Shown: positions 18,870 through 28,244 of the stretch, one piece after another
Layout of the letters: each line of letters opens with the position of its first letter
Position numbering within the stretch: position 1 is the stretch's first letter
Assembly: GCF_900102335.1 (NCBI RefSeq)
Contig: NZ_FNBM01000004.1
Location: 62,001 to 126,000, forward strand
Length of the DNA stretch: 64,000 nucleotides
Reading direction: 5' to 3'
Source: Phytopseudomonas seleniipraecipitans
GTDB lineage: Bacteria; Pseudomonadota; Gammaproteobacteria; Pseudomonadales; Pseudomonadaceae
Notes under the pieces: model-generated
Seen by the model: the letters and a program-made list of their open reading frames with translations, nothing else
The model's database searches: none
What the model was told of the DNA's origin: nothing
Position numbers and translations under genes: made by a program

Positions 18870-18968
18870 GTAGCCTGCGGTTGAGCGCAGCGATCCCCAG
18901 GGTGAACGCGCAGACGGCGCCGATCTCAAGACAGCTCCCGGGTATCGCTTCGCTCAACACCGGGCTAC
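18870..18968. repeat. Pair of inverted ~32-base repeat units
   Basis: Left arm 18870-18903 (starting GTAGCCTGCGGTTGAGCG) and right arm 18937-18968 (ending CTCAACACCGGGCTAC) are imperfect inverted copies around a 33-base centre, between the PPTase and apeB genes. A related single arm follows slt at 3379-3408. It looks like a dispersed intergenic repeat of the REP/MITE kind. Confidence 0.6.
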
Positions 18969-19057
18969 CTGAACTGATCCCAGCATACGCAAGGAAACGT
19001 CAACAGCGCCGCGGGCAAATCCGATAAACTTGGCCGCATTGCCGTCCGGAGTGCCCC

Positions 19058-20347
19058 ATGCGCGAAGAACTGAACCAAGGCCTGATCGATTTTCTCAACG
19101 CCTCACCCACGCCCTTCCATGCCACCGCCAGCCTGGCCATGCGTCTCGAGACTGCAGGCTTCCGTCACCTCGACGAGCGCGCGCCCTGGCAGACCGAAGC
19201 GGGCGGCCGTTATTACGTGACCCGCAACGACTCCTCGATCATCGCTTTCAAGCTGGGCCACCGTGCGCCGATCGACGGGGGCATCCGCTTGGTCGGGGCC
19301 CACACCGACAGCCCCTGCCTGCGCGTGAAGCCGAACCCCGAGCTGCAACGCCAGGGTTTCTTCCAGCTTGGCGTGGAAGTCTACGGCGGCGCCCTGCTCG
19401 CCCCCTGGTTCGACCGTGATCTGTCGCTGGCCGGCCGCGTGACCTACCGCCGCGATGGCAAGGTGGAAAGCGACCTGATCGACTTCTACCAGCCGATTGC
19501 CGTGATTCCCAGCCTGGCCATCCACCTCAATCGCGAAGCCAACCAGGGCTGGGCGATCAACGCCCAAAACGAACTGCCGCCGATTCTCGCGCAGCTCGCG
19601 GGTAGCGAAAGCGCAGACTTCCGCGCCCTGCTCAGCGAGCAGTTGGCGATGGAACACGATTTCAATGCCGATGCGGTGCTGGATTACGAACTGAGCTTCT
19701 ACGACACCCAGAGCGCCGCGGTCGTCGGCCTCAACCAGGATTTCATCGCCGGCGCTCGCCTGGACAACCTGCTGTCCTGCTACGCCGGCCTACAGGCGCT
19801 GCTCGATGCCAGCGACGACGAAACCTGCGTATTGGTGTGCACCGATCACGAAGAAGTCGGCTCCAGTTCGGCCTGCGGGGCCGACGGCCCGATGCTCGAG
19901 CAGGTGCTGCGCCGCGTGCTGCCGGACGGTGACGGTTTTGTACGCACCATTCAGCGCTCGCTGATGGTCTCGGCCGATAACGCCCACGGTGTGCACCCGA
20001 ACTACGAGAGCAAGCACGACAGCAACCATGGCCCCAAGCTCAACGCCGGCCCGGTGATCAAGATCAACAGCAACCAGCGCTACGCCACCAACAGCGAAAC
20101 CGCCGGATTCTTCCGTCACTTGTGCCTGGAGAACGAAGTGCCGGTACAGAGCTTCGTGACCCGCAGCGACATGGGTTGCGGCTCGACCATCGGCCCGATC
20201 ACCGCCAGCCAACTGGGCGTACGCACCGTCGATATCGGCCTGCCGACCTTCGCCATGCACTCGATTCGTGAGCTGGCCGGCAGTCAGGATCTGGCGCATC
20301 TGGTGAAAGTACTCGGCGCCTTCTACAACAGCCATGACCTGCCCTGA
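19058..20347 (+). CDS. apeB: M18 family aminopeptidase
   Basis: Dizinc aspartyl aminopeptidase family, 429 residues, cytosolic. Metal-site motifs are in order: GAHTDSP (His82, Asp84), [37 protein letters not shown] and [13 protein letters not shown] near the C-terminus. ATG 19058. The phosphoheptose isomerase gene starts 7 bases after its stop, so the two are likely cotranscribed, though their functions are not obviously linked. Confidence 0.93.
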   Translation: MREELNQGLIDFLNASPTPFHATASLAMRLETAGFRHLDERAPWQTEAGGRYYVTRNDSSIIAFKLGHRAPIDGGIRLVGAHTDSPCLRVKPNPELQRQGFFQLGVEVYGGALLAPWFDRDLSLAGRVTYRRDGKVESDLIDFYQPIAVIPSLAIHLNREANQGWAINAQNELPPILAQLAGSESADFRALLSEQLAMEHDFNADAVLDYELSFYDTQSAAVVGLNQDFIAGARLDNLLSCYAGLQALLDASDDETCVLVCTDHEEVGSSSACGADGPMLEQVLRRVLPDGDGFVRTIQRSLMVSADNAHGVHPNYESKHDSNHGPKLNAGPVIKINSNQRYATNSETAGFFRHLCLENEVPVQSFVTRSDMGCGSTIGPITASQLGVRTVDIGLPTFAMHSIRELAGSQDLAHLVKVLGAFYNSHDLP

Positions 20348-20354
20348 GGCCTGC

Positions 20355-20942
20355 ATGATCGAACATATCCGCAACAGCCTGACCGAAGCCCAGCGCGCGC
20401 TCGATGCCTTCCTTGGCAACGAGCAGACCCTGACCCACATCGAGCAGGCCGCGCGCCTGCTGGTGACCAGCTTTGAAGCCAAGGGCAAGGTATTTTCCTG
20501 CGGTAATGGCGGTTCCATGTGCGACGCCATGCACTTCGCCGAGGAACTCACCGGGCGCTACCGCAAGAACCGCCCAGGCATCGCTGCCGTATCGATCAGC
20601 GACGCCAGCCACATCAGCTGCGTAGCCAACGACTTCGGTTATGACCACATCTTCTCGCGCTACGTGGAATCCCACGGCCGCGAGGGCGACGTGTTGCTGG
20701 CCATCAGCACCAGCGGCAAGAGCCCTAACGTGGTCAAGGCCGCCGAAGCCGCCAAGGCACTGGGCATCAAGGTGATCGCCCTGACCGGCAAGCCCGGCTC
20801 ACTGCTGGAAAGTCTGGCCGACGTGTGCATCTGCGCGCCGGGCGGCGACTTCGCCGACCGCACCCAGGAGCTGCACATCAAGGTCATTCACATCCTGATC
20901 GAACTGGTCGAGCGCAGCCTCAGCCCGGAAAACTACGCGTGA
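20355..20942 (+). CDS. gmhA: Phosphoheptose isomerase, E. coli LpcA type
   Basis: Converts sedoheptulose 7-phosphate to glycero-manno-heptose 7-phosphate, the first step to LPS core heptose. 195 residues with a SIS domain: [53 protein letters not shown] and [16 protein letters not shown]. The sequence follows E. coli GmhA/LpcA rather than the DiaA-like protein usually called GmhA in pseudomonads. ATG 20355 after TGAGGCC. No other heptose genes are nearby. Confidence 0.88.
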   Translation: MIEHIRNSLTEAQRALDAFLGNEQTLTHIEQAARLLVTSFEAKGKVFSCGNGGSMCDAMHFAEELTGRYRKNRPGIAAVSISDASHISCVANDFGYDHIFSRYVESHGREGDVLLAISTSGKSPNVVKAAEAAKALGIKVIALTGKPGSLLESLADVCICAPGGDFADRTQELHIKVIHILIELVERSLSPENYA

Positions 20943-20946
20943 GCAG

Positions 20947-20972
20947 GCTGCGGCGTCACCTGGCGCCGCAGC
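20947..20972 (+). terminator. Hairpin after gmhA
   Basis: GCTGCGGCG, loop TCACCTGG, CGCCGCAGC: a perfect 9-bp stem directly after the gmhA stop, followed only by TTG. Plausible weak terminator. Confidence 0.5.
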
Positions 20973-20991
20973 TTGAAAAGCCGCCTGAGTG

Positions 20992-23196
20992 ATGGAGAAC
21001 TGGCGCGTGACCCGCCTGAACAACCTGCTGCCACGTTTCCTGTTGCTGGTGCTCTTGGCCCTGCCCTGCTTCGCGGTACACGCGGCAGGCATTCCCGGGC
21101 TGTTTCCCAGCACTGGCAGCCAGAATCCGCAGCCCTCGGCAGAGCAGACCCTGGACCGCTCGCTGGATGAGGTGATCCAGTCGCTGGAAAACGACAAGCA
21201 GCGCACCCAGCTGCTCAATGACTTGAAAACCCTGCGCGACGGCACTCAACAGGCGCAGCCCGATGTGCGTGACGGCGTGCTCGGGCTGATTGGCAGTACG
21301 CTTTCAGGCATCGAGAAGCAATTTTCCGGCGAGCACAGCCCGCTGGCGCGCTGGCAACTGGAAATCGCCCGCAGCAAACATGAGCTGGCCGAGTTGATGC
21401 CAGAAGCCGGGGAGCGTCTGGCGCTGATCAGCAACTTCGCACTGATTCTTGGCGTCTGGAGCCTGCTGGCTTTCGGTTTGCGCGCGCTGAGCCATCAGGT
21501 GCGCACCCGCTTCGGGCTGGCCGAGGAGTTGCCGCAAAGCCCGCGACCCAGTGACCTGCTGCGCTTTGCCTTGCGCAAGCTCGGGCCGTGGTTCGCCGCA
21601 CTGCTGATCACCGGCTATCTGAGCTACGTACTGCCCGCCTCGCTGGGCCGTGATCTGGCGATGGTGCTCGCCTACGCGCTGGTAGTGGGTACCTGTTTTT
21701 CGGCGATCTGCGTGATCGGTTTCTCGCTACTCGACGGCCCGCACCGGCGCACCGCCCTGCACATTCTCCGCCGTCGCGCGTTCCGGCCATTGTGGTTGAT
21801 CGGCAGCTTCGCGGCGTTCGGTGAAGCGCTGAGCGACCCACGTCTGGTCGCCAGCCTTGGCGCCAACCTGGCCCACACCACCGCTACGCTGACCAATGTG
21901 CTGGCAGCCTTGTGCTCCGGGCTGTTCATCCTGCGCTTCCGCCGCCCGATCGCTCACCTGATGCGCAACCAACCGCTGGAGCGCCGCCTCAAGCAACGCG
22001 GCATCAGCGAGACGGTCGAGCTGCTCGGCAGCTTCTGGTACCTGCCGGCACTGGCGCTGGTGGCGATTTCCCTGGCTGCCACCTTCGTCTCCGCAGGCGA
22101 TACCAGCACGGCATTTCGCCAGGCACTGGTATGTACCGTGCTGCTGGTGACCTGCATGGTGATCAACGGCCTGATCCGCCGGCGCATGCTCAGGACGCGC
22201 CTGCGTCATCGCCGCCATGCAGCCTATTTCGAACGCTTCCAGAATTTCTTCCATGCCTTGCTGAGCGTGGCTATCTGGCTGTTCTTCCTCGAGCTGGGGC
22301 TGCGGGTATGGGGGTTCTCACTGATCCGATTTGCCGAAGGTGACGGCCATGAGATCAGCCTTAAGTTCATTGGCCTGGCAGCCACCCTGGCCTGCGGCTG
22401 GTTGGTGTGGATTCTCAGCGACACTGCGGTTCATCACGCGCTGACGCGATCGCGCAAGGGCCAGACCAACGCCCGTGCGCAGACCATGATGCCGTTGATC
22501 CGCAACGTGCTGTTCATCACTATCTTCATCATTGCCGCCATCGTCGCCCTGGCCAACATGGGCATGAACGTCACCCCGCTGCTAGCCGGTGCCGGCGTCA
22601 TCGGCCTGGCCATCGGCTTCGGCGCGCAATCGCTGGTAGCGGATCTGATCACCGGGCTGTTCATCATCATCGAGGATTCCCTGGCGATCGACGATTACGT
22701 CGATGTCGGCGGCCACCTTGGCACTGTCGAAGGGCTGACCATTCGCACGGTGCGCCTGCGCGATATCGACGGCATCGTGCATACCATCCCGTTCAGCGAA
22801 ATCAAGAGCATCAAGAACTACTCGCGCGAATTCGGCTACGCGATCTTCCGCGTTGCGGTGCCCCACGACATGAACATCGACGCGGCCATCAAGTTGCTGC
22901 GCGATGTGGCCACCGAGCTGCGCAACGATGTGCTGATGCGCCGCAACATCTGGTCGCCGTTGGAGATTCAAGGCGTGGAAAGTTTCGAGTCGGGCAACGC
23001 GGTGCTGCGTGCACGCTTCAAGACCGCGCCGATCAAGCAGTGGGACGTGTCACGTGCGTTCAACCTGGCACTCAAGCGTCACCTCGACGAATCCGGGCTG
23101 AGCCTCGCGACGCCGCGTTTGAATATCCAGATGACCGCCGTCAGCCCGACGCACCAGAGTAACCATGCCAGCCAGCCGCATCCGGCTGACCAGTAG
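20992..23196 (+). CDS. Large MscS-family mechanosensitive channel (YbiO-like)
   Basis: 734 residues. N-terminal signal/helix (to about 35), a helical periplasmic region (SLDEVIQSLENDKQRTQLL), a stretch of many membrane helices (about 145-480), then the MscS pore and beta domain: LAGAGVIGLAIGFGAQSLV, DLITGLFIIIEDSLAIDDYV, GTVEGLTIRTVRLRD and SREFGYAIFRVAVPHD. It probably releases solutes on hypo-osmotic shock in the inner membrane. Length and layout match YbiO rather than small MscS. ATG 20992 follows an in-frame GTG at 20989. Confidence 0.9.
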   Translation: MENWRVTRLNNLLPRFLLLVLLALPCFAVHAAGIPGLFPSTGSQNPQPSAEQTLDRSLDEVIQSLENDKQRTQLLNDLKTLRDGTQQAQPDVRDGVLGLIGSTLSGIEKQFSGEHSPLARWQLEIARSKHELAELMPEAGERLALISNFALILGVWSLLAFGLRALSHQVRTRFGLAEELPQSPRPSDLLRFALRKLGPWFAALLITGYLSYVLPASLGRDLAMVLAYALVVGTCFSAICVIGFSLLDGPHRRTALHILRRRAFRPLWLIGSFAAFGEALSDPRLVASLGANLAHTTATLTNVLAALCSGLFILRFRRPIAHLMRNQPLERRLKQRGISETVELLGSFWYLPALALVAISLAATFVSAGDTSTAFRQALVCTVLLVTCMVINGLIRRRMLRTRLRHRRHAAYFERFQNFFHALLSVAIWLFFLELGLRVWGFSLIRFAEGDGHEISLKFIGLAATLACGWLVWILSDTAVHHALTRSRKGQTNARAQTMMPLIRNVLFITIFIIAAIVALANMGMNVTPLLAGAGVIGLAIGFGAQSLVADLITGLFIIIEDSLAIDDYVDVGGHLGTVEGLTIRTVRLRDIDGIVHTIPFSEIKSIKNYSREFGYAIFRVAVPHDMNIDAAIKLLRDVATELRNDVLMRRNIWSPLEIQGVESFESGNAVLRARFKTAPIKQWDVSRAFNLALKRHLDESGLSLATPRLNIQMTAVSPTHQSNHASQPHPADQ

Positions 23197-23297
23197 GAAC
23201 CAGCGCACATCCCGATGGGCGAGCCCGGTCTCGCCCATACAGGTTGCATACTTTCCGCTACCATGGCGGCACACTTGCCAATCGATAGGGACATCCC

Positions 23298-23894
23298 ATG
23301 GATATTTCCACCCTGATCATCATTGCCGTGCTGGTCGCTGTGGTCGTTTACGTGATCAGTATCTACAACCGCCTGGTCAGCCTGCGCAATCGTTACCAGA
23401 ACGGCTTCGCGCAGATCGAGGTGCAGCTCAAGCGCCGCTACGACCTGATTCCCAACTTGGTGGAAACTGCCAAGGGCTACCTGAGCCATGAGCGTGAAAC
23501 CCTGGAAGCGGTGATCGCGGCACGCAACGGCGCGGTCGAAGGCCTCAAGCAGGCCTCGCAAAACCCCGGCGACGCGCAAAGCATGAACCTGCTGGCCAAC
23601 GCTGAAGGCGTGCTGAAAAATGCCATGGGCCGCCTCAACGTCACGGTTGAAGCGTACCCGGATCTCAAGGCATCGCAGAACATGCAGCAGCTCAGCGAAG
23701 AACTGACCAGCACCGAGAACAAGGTAGCGTTCGCCCGCCAGGCCTATAACGACGCGGTAACCGCCTACAACGCCTACCGCCAGAGCTTTCCGCCGGTGGT
23801 GCTGGCCGGTGCGTTCGGCCACGGTAGCGACGCCGCACTGCTCGAGTTCGCCGACAGCGCGGCGATTCAGGAAGCTCCGAAAGTCTCGTTCTAA
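23298..23894 (+). CDS. lemA: LemA family protein
   Basis: 198 residues: an N-terminal membrane helix (about 3-24), then the LemA coiled-coil domain with NRYQNGFAQIEVQLKRRYDL, LIPNLVETAKGYL and QNMQQLSEELTSTENKVAFA. The N-terminus is expected to anchor it in the inner membrane. Its biochemical role is unknown. The M48 protease gene begins 14 bases downstream, a recurrent pair in proteobacteria, suggesting an adaptor or substrate-delivery role. Confidence 0.93.
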   Translation: MDISTLIIIAVLVAVVVYVISIYNRLVSLRNRYQNGFAQIEVQLKRRYDLIPNLVETAKGYLSHERETLEAVIAARNGAVEGLKQASQNPGDAQSMNLLANAEGVLKNAMGRLNVTVEAYPDLKASQNMQQLSEELTSTENKVAFARQAYNDAVTAYNAYRQSFPPVVLAGAFGHGSDAALLEFADSAAIQEAPKVSF

Positions 23895-23908
23895 GCGCGG
23901 CGGATTAG

Positions 23909-25804
23909 ATGGATTTTTTCGAACAACAAGACCGCGCCCGGCGCAACACCGGGCGCCTGCTCATGCTGATGGTGCTGGCGGTGATCACCCTGATCGGCAC
24001 CACCACGTTGGTGATAGCCATCGCCTGGCAGGTCTACCAGTACGGCAACTACAGCCTGCAGGCGCTCAATGCGCAGCTGCTCGGTAGCGTGGCGCTAGTG
24101 GTGGTCGGCGTGGTGTTCCTTGGCTGGGCATTCAAGGCCCTGCAGCTAAGTGCTGGCGGCAAGGTGGTCGCCGAACGGTTGGGCGGGCGCCTGCTCAATC
24201 TCAAACCGCAGGGCTTGCACGAACAGCGCGTGCTCAACGTAGTGGAAGAGATGGCGCTGGCTGCAGGCGTGCCGGTGCCGCCGGTGTACTTGCTCGAAGA
24301 AACCTCGATCAACGCTTTTGCAGCGGGCTTGCGCCCCGAGGATGCGGTGATCGGCGTGACCCGCGGGGCCATCGAGACGCTCACCCGTGACGAGCTACAA
24401 GGCGTGATTGCCCACGAATTCAGCCATATCCTGCACGGCGACATGCGCCTCAATACCCGCCTGGTCGCAGTGCTCAACGGCATTCTACTGCTCGGGCTGA
24501 TCGGCGAACTGGTGTTGCGCGGCGGCAGCCACACCCGCCATGCGCCGCGCAGCAGTTCCAACGACAAGGGTCGTGGCAATGCCGTCGCCTTGGTCATGGT
24601 GGTCGGCCTGGCGTTGCTGATCATCGGCTACGCCGGCACCTTCTTCGGTAACCTGATCAAGGCGGCCGTGAGCCGCCAGCGCGAATTTCTCGCCGATGCC
24701 TCGGCGGTGCAATACACCCGCAACCCTAACGGTATCGCCGGCGCGCTGAAGAAACTCGGCCGCGGCTCGCAGCTCGAAGCCAGCCATGCGGCGGAGTACA
24801 GCCACATGTATTTCGGCCAGGGCCTGGCGCTGAGCAAGATGATGGCCACCCATCCGCCGCTGGAAGAGCGCATCCGTCGTATCGATCCGAACTGGGACGG
24901 CGTGGTGCTGGGTGACGAAGTTTTCGAACGCCCCGCTCAGCCACCATCGGAGTCAAACGAGGCCACGGCAGGCTTCAGCGCGGCGGCGGCAGGCGTGGCC
25001 ATCGCCAGCATAGGCGAGCCGCAATCGCTGCATATCGATGAAGCGCGAGACAGCCTGGCGCAGATAGACGAGCGACTGCGCGACGCGGCTCACGACCCGC
25101 ACGGTGCCTTGGCGATCCTCTACGGCCTGCTACTCGGCCACGACGCGGATACGCGCCAGCAACGCATGAGTTGGATGCAGGCGAACCTCGCACCGCTTAT
25201 CTTTGACCGCCTGCTGGACCTGGGCAGCGCGCTGCAACAATTGCCGGCTGGCCGACGCCTGCCATTGCTGGAGTTGTCGATACCGGCACTCAAGCAACTC
25301 GAGCCGCAGGATTTCGTCACCCTCAAGCGCGATATCGGCACGCTGTTGATCAGCACCAAGCAACTGGACCTGATCGAATGGGCGTTGCTGCGCATCGTCG
25401 AACGCAACCTGGGCATGCAGCGCACGGTCGATGGCCGCTTGCCGTTGGCCTCGCTGGGTAATGAAAGTTGTGTGCTGTTGGCGGCCTTGGCGCGCCACGG
25501 CAGCAGCCACGAACACGCTGCGTCCGAAGCCTTCCAGGCTGCCTGGAGTACCCTGCCTTTTACCCCGAGAATTTTCGCCGAGCAGCCCGAAGCCAGCGTC
25601 ACTGAACTCAACGCTGCGCTCCATCGGCTCAATCAGATGCGCCCGCTGCAAAAGCCGCAGCTGTTAAAGGCCATGGCACGCTGCATCGAGCAGGACGGCC
25701 GCATCAGCGCCAGCGAAGCTGAGTTGATGCGCGCCGTGGCCGATACGTTGGATTGCCCGATGCCGCCGCTGCTGAGTGATCACCTGGAAGCGGCACCGGC
25801 TTAA
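23909..25804 (+). CDS. M48 family membrane metalloprotease
   Basis: 631 residues. Two N-terminal helices (about 15-40 and 55-75), an M48 peptidase domain with the zinc motif HEFSH (169-173) in GVIAHEFSHILHGDMRLN, two more helices (about 190-205, 228-250), and the downstream RQREFLADASAVQYTRNPNG with the third zinc ligand Glu. Related to HtpX but with a long C-terminal extension (about 340-631) that ends in a TerB-like helical segment (CIEQDGRISASEAELMRAVA). Probably membrane protein quality control together with LemA. Confidence 0.88.
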   Translation: MDFFEQQDRARRNTGRLLMLMVLAVITLIGTTTLVIAIAWQVYQYGNYSLQALNAQLLGSVALVVVGVVFLGWAFKALQLSAGGKVVAERLGGRLLNLKPQGLHEQRVLNVVEEMALAAGVPVPPVYLLEETSINAFAAGLRPEDAVIGVTRGAIETLTRDELQGVIAHEFSHILHGDMRLNTRLVAVLNGILLLGLIGELVLRGGSHTRHAPRSSSNDKGRGNAVALVMVVGLALLIIGYAGTFFGNLIKAAVSRQREFLADASAVQYTRNPNGIAGALKKLGRGSQLEASHAAEYSHMYFGQGLALSKMMATHPPLEERIRRIDPNWDGVVLGDEVFERPAQPPSESNEATAGFSAAAAGVAIASIGEPQSLHIDEARDSLAQIDERLRDAAHDPHGALAILYGLLLGHDADTRQQRMSWMQANLAPLIFDRLLDLGSALQQLPAGRRLPLLELSIPALKQLEPQDFVTLKRDIGTLLISTKQLDLIEWALLRIVERNLGMQRTVDGRLPLASLGNESCVLLAALARHGSSHEHAASEAFQAAWSTLPFTPRIFAEQPEASVTELNAALHRLNQMRPLQKPQLLKAMARCIEQDGRISASEAELMRAVADTLDCPMPPLLSDHLEAAPA

Positions 25805-25916
25805 AGCGCGTGGCTGTCGCTCGATGCGTCACCGCCTATGCAAGGATGGACAACAAAACGTTCGCTACGCGCCCCCCGCGCCTGGTTGACCATGACAGGG
25901 CTCTGCCTCGTGATAG

Positions 25917-26795
25917 TCAGAGCCCTGAACGACCCACGGCTCCGAAGACCTGCGTCCAGTAGATAGTCGCCTGGCTTTGCGGGTTGCTGGCGTACGCCGC
26001 GCCCATCTCGCGGAAGTCCGGATTCATCAGGTTGTAGCAGTGCGAAGGGCTGGCCAGCCAACCTTCGACGACCTGCTTCGCCCGGCCCTGGCCAGCGGCA
26101 ATGTTCTCGCCGATCACCGTCCAAGCATAACCAGCGGCCGTGGCGCGAGCGCCCACCAGGCTGCGGTCGCTGCCCTGGTGGCTGAACAGGCTGTTCATCG
26201 CCATGTCACGGCTATGGGCCAGCGCGGCCTGGCCGAGGGGTTCGCTCCAAGTCAGCGGCTCGGCGGCATCAAAAGGCTGGTCGCCACAGCGTCGTGCAGC
26301 GCCGCGGGCCTGATTGACGGCGGCAAGAATCGCCTTGCCCTCCTCCTGCCAGTCGCCGAGCCTGGCCGGCAGCAGCGCGCGGCCGAGCACAACCTGCCAG
26401 CTGTTGCCTTCATGCAACACGCCGACATCGGCAAACTGTGCATCCAGCAATTGCTTGCAGTAAGACTGACGCAGCATGACCATCGCCGCCTCGGCACTGG
26501 TCGGCCCGGTGACGCGGATCAGCTGCACGGCAGCGGCCTGATAGCCGGCTTGCTGAAGCGCCTGTTGCAACTGCTCGGAGGAGTTCGCCCGTTGCCCGGC
26601 CAGGCGACGATCCGGTGCCAGCGGGCCGGCGGCCGGGCTTGGCTGGCCGTCACAGCCTTGCCCCATTTCACGGTAGTTGTTGATCAGCCTGGTCAACTGC
26701 TCCGAATCATCGCCCCATGCGCTACCGACGGCGCTCGTGCAAAGCAGCATCACTACAGCGGCCACTTGCCGAACGTGCTTGGGTGAATCACTCAT
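25917..26795 (-). CDS. CAP (SCP/PR-1) domain secreted protein
   Basis: 292 residues with a signal peptide (hydrophobic VAAVVMLLCTSAVGSAWG) and a C-terminal CAP domain: AVNQARGAARRCGDQPF, AALAHSRDMAMNSLFSHQGS, VGENIAAGQGRAKQVVEGWL, SPSHCYNLMNPDFREMGAA and IYWTQVFG. The His and Glu residues typical of the CAP cavity are present. The N-terminal part is not recognised. Expected in the periplasm or outside; function unknown. ATG 26795 preceded by GAGGAA. Confidence 0.85.
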   Translation of the reverse strand: MSDSPKHVRQVAAVVMLLCTSAVGSAWGDDSEQLTRLINNYREMGQGCDGQPSPAAGPLAPDRRLAGQRANSSEQLQQALQQAGYQAAAVQLIRVTGPTSAEAAMVMLRQSYCKQLLDAQFADVGVLHEGNSWQVVLGRALLPARLGDWQEEGKAILAAVNQARGAARRCGDQPFDAAEPLTWSEPLGQAALAHSRDMAMNSLFSHQGSDRSLVGARATAAGYAWTVIGENIAAGQGRAKQVVEGWLASPSHCYNLMNPDFREMGAAYASNPQSQATIYWTQVFGAVGRSGL

Positions 26796-26902
26796 CCATG
26801 CTTCCTCTTGATCCGCACTGCTTATCTGAACATTGACACTGGGTTGAGCGAAACGCTTCAGCTAATCGCCCGATGGCATGAAACCACGTTAGACTCGAGC
26901 CC

Positions 26903-28165
26903 ATGATTGTGAACGATTGCGTATTTAGCCTTGATTGCGCACCGCTGCTCGACAGCCTTGTCAGCACCGATAACCTACTGATTATCCAGGACCTGGATGG
27001 CGTCTGCATGGATCTGGTGCGCGACCCGCTCACCCGCACTTTGCCACACCACTACATCCTTGCGGCGCGCCAACTGGATGGACATTTCCAGGTACTGACC
27101 AACGGCGAGCATATCGGTAGCAGAGGCGTGAATAGCCTTGTCGAGCAGACGGTTGGCGCAGTGAGCGACTGCCGTGACCAGGGGCTCTATCTGCCGGGGC
27201 TGGCCGCCGGTGGCGTGCAATTGCAGGACCGCTACGGGCAGGTCTCACACCCCGGCGTCAGTGCCGAGGAACTGGCGTTTCTTACTGAGGCGCCACGGTT
27301 CCTGACCGAATCACTACAGCGACTGCTGAGCCGGCCACCCTACAGCCTGGATCGAGCGACCATCGCCCCTCTGCTGGCGAGCAGCGTGCTCGACAATCCT
27401 GTATCGCCGACGCTCAATATCAACGCCTTCTACCACCATTGGCACGCTCAGCCTGCGCTTTACGGCCAATTGCAGGCGGATAGCGCCGAACTGCTTCAAC
27501 AACTGCTCGGCGAGGCGGCGAGACGAGGCCTGCAGCGCTCGTTCTTCATCCATTACGCGCCCAATCTTGGCCGTGATGCTGCCGGCCGCGAGCGCATGCG
27601 CCCAGCCCAAGCTGGCAGCGCCGGAACCACGGATTTGCAGTTCATGCTGCGCGGCGCCGTCAAGGAAGCAGGTGTGCTGGTTATTCTCAACCGCGTCTAC
27701 CAGCAGCGCACGGGCGTCTACCCGCTGGGCGAGGACTTCAACGTGCGCGAGGCTCCGAGCAACAGCGATGCGCTCCTGCAACTGGCCGTTGAGCGTTTTG
27801 ATCCCGCCCACATGCCACGCCTGGTCGGTGTCGGTGACACCCTGACCAGCTCACCAGATGAGCGCGACGCGGCTACCTGGCTGCGCGGTGGCAGCGACCG
27901 TGGTTTTCTGACGCTTGTGCAGGCGTTGGGCGTCGCGTTCGAACAGGACAACCGCGTGCTGTACATCGACAGCAGCCACGGCGAGGTACAGCGTCCAGGC
28001 GTGCATGGCGATTATCTGCGCGCCCAGCCGGGCGAGCCCTGGCCGGCATTGCAAGGCATCACCGATGCAGATGATCCATTACGCATAAACAGCGTTTTCC
28101 TCGGCGGCCCTGCGCAATACATCGGCTTCTTCTGCGCCCTCGCCGAGGCACGTCTCACGCGCTGA
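26903..28165 (+). CDS. stpA: Glucosylglycerol 3-phosphatase
   Basis: Dephosphorylates glucosylglycerol-phosphate to the compatible solute glucosylglycerol. 420 residues, close to the cyanobacterial StpA length. A HAD-like nucleophile motif IIQDLDGVCMDLV (Asp30, Asp32) is followed by long stretches that I recognise from Synechocystis StpA: QVLTNGEHIGSRGV, GLYLPGLAAGGVQ, FFIHYAPNLGRD, FMLRGAVKEAGVL and VGVGDTLTS. The synthase (GgpS/GgpPS) is not in the window. Upstream is a 107-base gap from the divergent CAP gene. Confidence 0.88.
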   Translation: MIVNDCVFSLDCAPLLDSLVSTDNLLIIQDLDGVCMDLVRDPLTRTLPHHYILAARQLDGHFQVLTNGEHIGSRGVNSLVEQTVGAVSDCRDQGLYLPGLAAGGVQLQDRYGQVSHPGVSAEELAFLTEAPRFLTESLQRLLSRPPYSLDRATIAPLLASSVLDNPVSPTLNINAFYHHWHAQPALYGQLQADSAELLQQLLGEAARRGLQRSFFIHYAPNLGRDAAGRERMRPAQAGSAGTTDLQFMLRGAVKEAGVLVILNRVYQQRTGVYPLGEDFNVREAPSNSDALLQLAVERFDPAHMPRLVGVGDTLTSSPDERDAATWLRGGSDRGFLTLVQALGVAFEQDNRVLYIDSSHGEVQRPGVHGDYLRAQPGEPWPALQGITDADDPLRINSVFLGGPAQYIGFFCALAEARLTR

Positions 28166-28244
28166 TTGCGAAACCCGAGAACCTTGCCGTGCCTGCACGT
28201 TCGAAGCTCTGCGCTTTCGCCTTCATTGCTCGCAGAGAAACCCC

